NCBI GenBank assembly: GCA_025738555.1
Contig: JAOVFP010000020.1
Location: 806,001-870,000, forward strand
Reading direction: 5' to 3'
DNA length: 64,000 bases
Source: Cyathus striatus
Lineage: Eukaryota; Basidiomycota; Agaricomycetes; Agaricales; Nidulariaceae
The position numbers were made by a program, and so were the translations under genes. The number at the start of each line of letters is the position of its first letter. Positions within the stretch are counted from its first letter, which is position 1. The notes under the pieces were generated by a model, which had not been told where the DNA came from, did no database searches, and saw only the letters and a list, made by a program, of their open reading frames with translations. This document shows positions 62,481-64,000 of this stretch, one piece after another.

Positions 62481-64000
62481 GGATGATCAGAGAGGGCTGG
62501 ATAATGAGAACCAACCTAAACAGCCTCTTTATATATCCATATCCACGCGCGAATTCGTTCTTCTCCGGGATACCATCTACAGCTACAAATGTCAATATTG
62601 GCAACTGGAGAAAACACAGGAGTTGAATCCCTACACATGGACATCATGTCTGGATTTGGTTGGCAAAAATCGCATCAGGAAAACATTAAGCACCGGAACT
62701 TCAAAAACAAGTAACTTTAACACTTAATAGGAAGATCATTCCGCTGGAATTCGCCGAGCTACTAGCCATGGGAGACAATTGCATACGATGTTAACAGCAG
62801 TAAGGGACAAATTGGCGGAATAAGAAAGTCCATATTGAAGTACGGGACCTCCTAAACAGGACACTGTTTTACGATCAAATCTGCACTTTGTCACATTGTA
62901 CTTGGTATTGAAACTATCGCGAATCGAGTGAGTCAAGTGAGTTAACCCATGCAAATTCGTGTTGTGAGCCGTGGGTTCAAGTTGTGAGCATGGGATCGTA
63001 GGAGGTGCAGACTGTGACCACGCGTGATCCGCCACGAGGAGCACCATGCTGACCTCAGATAAGCTGGAGCAAAATGCAAATAGACTATAATGAGGCGGGG
63101 GACAAACATCTTACCTGGAACTTGATATTACGGACCTGACAACGCAGCGTAAGACGCCAAATCGAGGATACGTTGCCATTATTAGTTCATCACATAAACA
63201 TTATATTAGGAAAAGCTCAAGTAGCTAAGGAGTTTGAATAGAAGCGGCGTCGAACCAAAGCGCCACCATATGCCTCGCCCATCTGATACACAGAAGGAGA
63301 TGAGAGGAGATTCTTAGATTTGAGCATTTTCAAAATTCCAAGACCAATTGCCAGTAAGACAAATTTGCGAAAAGTGGAAATTGAATGTGTCGTGCATGTA
63401 CCATGTCATACGGCCTAGGGTTCGCAATCCATCAACAATCCATCGTCAATTCCAGGATCCTAGACATCAGCCTCTTTAGAGCATATACTGATGCTTACAA
63501 GCTAAAAATAAGCGGGAGGTTCGGTAAAAAGTCAAAACAGCGTCGAGTCAAGAACCAAGGTCGAGTCTTCGAGAAACTACCATCATTTGTTCTTATTTAT
63601 TTCTGATGTCGACACCGTGAAGGCGATCCAAAGTAAACATCAAGCCTTTCCAACTTGGTCACTCAGTGTTATGTAAGCTCCACTATTAACTCAGTGTTAG
63701 TCACTTTCAAAGTTCCAACTTCATTCCAACACAATATGCAAGGACTCGGTTGCAAAGATAAATCAATCTCAGGCAGTGCTATCCATTAAGTGCACTCTAT
63801 TTTTAACTTTACCTTCATGGACTGTAGGCCATTAAAACAGAAGTTTTAACTACTCAGTTTGTGAAAGCTTCAGCACAAAACCGACGACCAACAGTTCAAC
63901 AACAATTAGTACGAAAAACAAACAGGAAGTGACTGGTATAGAAATAAGTATAAGTGAGCAAATAATAGTGTGTCATGGGGCTGCGTACCATTTGCAACAA
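62481..64000. other. Gene-free right edge
   Basis: Presumed promoter of the thaumatin-like gene, then AT-rich sequence. Open frames at 62736-63047 (-) and 63385-63606 (+) have no family or exon context and are not called. The window ends without reaching another recognisable gene. Confidence 0.4.

Noticed and set aside
62736..63047. 103-codon minus-strand frame upstream of the thaumatin-like gene
   Set aside because: No signal peptide or domain, and the thaumatin-like gene has its own complete first exon.

Overview
This is a nuclear window from a filamentous basidiomycete, most likely an Agaricomycete (mushroom-forming fungus). The evidence is that nearly every gene is cut by many 45-65 nt introns. 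Typical Agaricomycete families are also present: a DUF6534 membrane protein, a BTB/POZ protein, two multi-exon cytochrome P450s, a GH28 pectinase, a thaumatin-like protein and a NoxA-type NADPH oxidase. I rebuilt gene models by hand by joining exons at GT-AG or GC-AG sites and checking that codon phase closed. Most closed exactly over the whole gene. Species cannot be named from this alone.

Layout, left to right. 1.8-4.2 kb: NADPH oxidase (+). 5.0-7.1 kb: GH28 pectin-active enzyme (-). 8.8-11.4 kb: 17-exon cytochrome P450 (+). 11.7-13.2 kb: ribonucleotide reductase small subunit (-) with MluI-box promoter, followed by an intron-containing tRNA, probably His(GTG). 14.6-16.5 kb: charged coiled-coil protein of unknown function (+). 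16.9-22.3 kb: VWA8-type AAA/vWA protein (+) with one apparent frame break. 24.4-27.3 kb: multi-pass membrane protein (+). 27.8-29.9 kb: Hos3-like histone deacetylase (+). 30.1-31.2 kb: mitochondrial S-adenosylmethionine carrier (-). 31.8-33.1 kb: retromer subunit Vps26 (-). 35.5-36.8 kb: stand-alone DUF2156 protein (-). 38.2-40.3 kb: second P450 (+). 40.9-44.3 kb: MCM4 (-), divergent from ORC3 (+, 44.4-47.1 kb). 47.4-48.5 kb: seven-helix receptor-like protein (-). 49.3-50.4 kb: BTB protein (+). 50.9-52.6 kb: Upf3 (-). 53.3-54.5 kb: secreted App1-like phosphatase (-) with a frame break. 55.1-55.6 kb: small hydrophilic protein (+). 56.1-57.5 kb: DUF6534 protein (-). 59.2-60.1 kb: young transposon-like element with 124-bp perfect inverted ends. 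61.0-62.5 kb: thaumatin-like protein (-).

Functional themes. Three S-phase genes sit in the window. MCM4 and ORC3 share a 146-bp bidirectional promoter with a GACGCGTC box, and RNR2 carries ACGCGT boxes; MCB-type co-regulation is likely. The other genes are a mix of core cell biology (retromer, NMD, chromatin, mitochondrial transport) and fungal accessory functions (P450s, pectinase, Nox).

The most unusual features are the splice sites. I find four well-supported GC-AG introns (two in one P450, one in the other P450, one in ORC3), a fifth possible one, and seven introns with a GTTCGT donor. Other points of interest are the 879-bp inverted-repeat element with 7-bp target duplication, the stand-alone DUF2156 protein, and the two single-base frame breaks (VWA8, App1-like), which may be assembly errors or real lesions.
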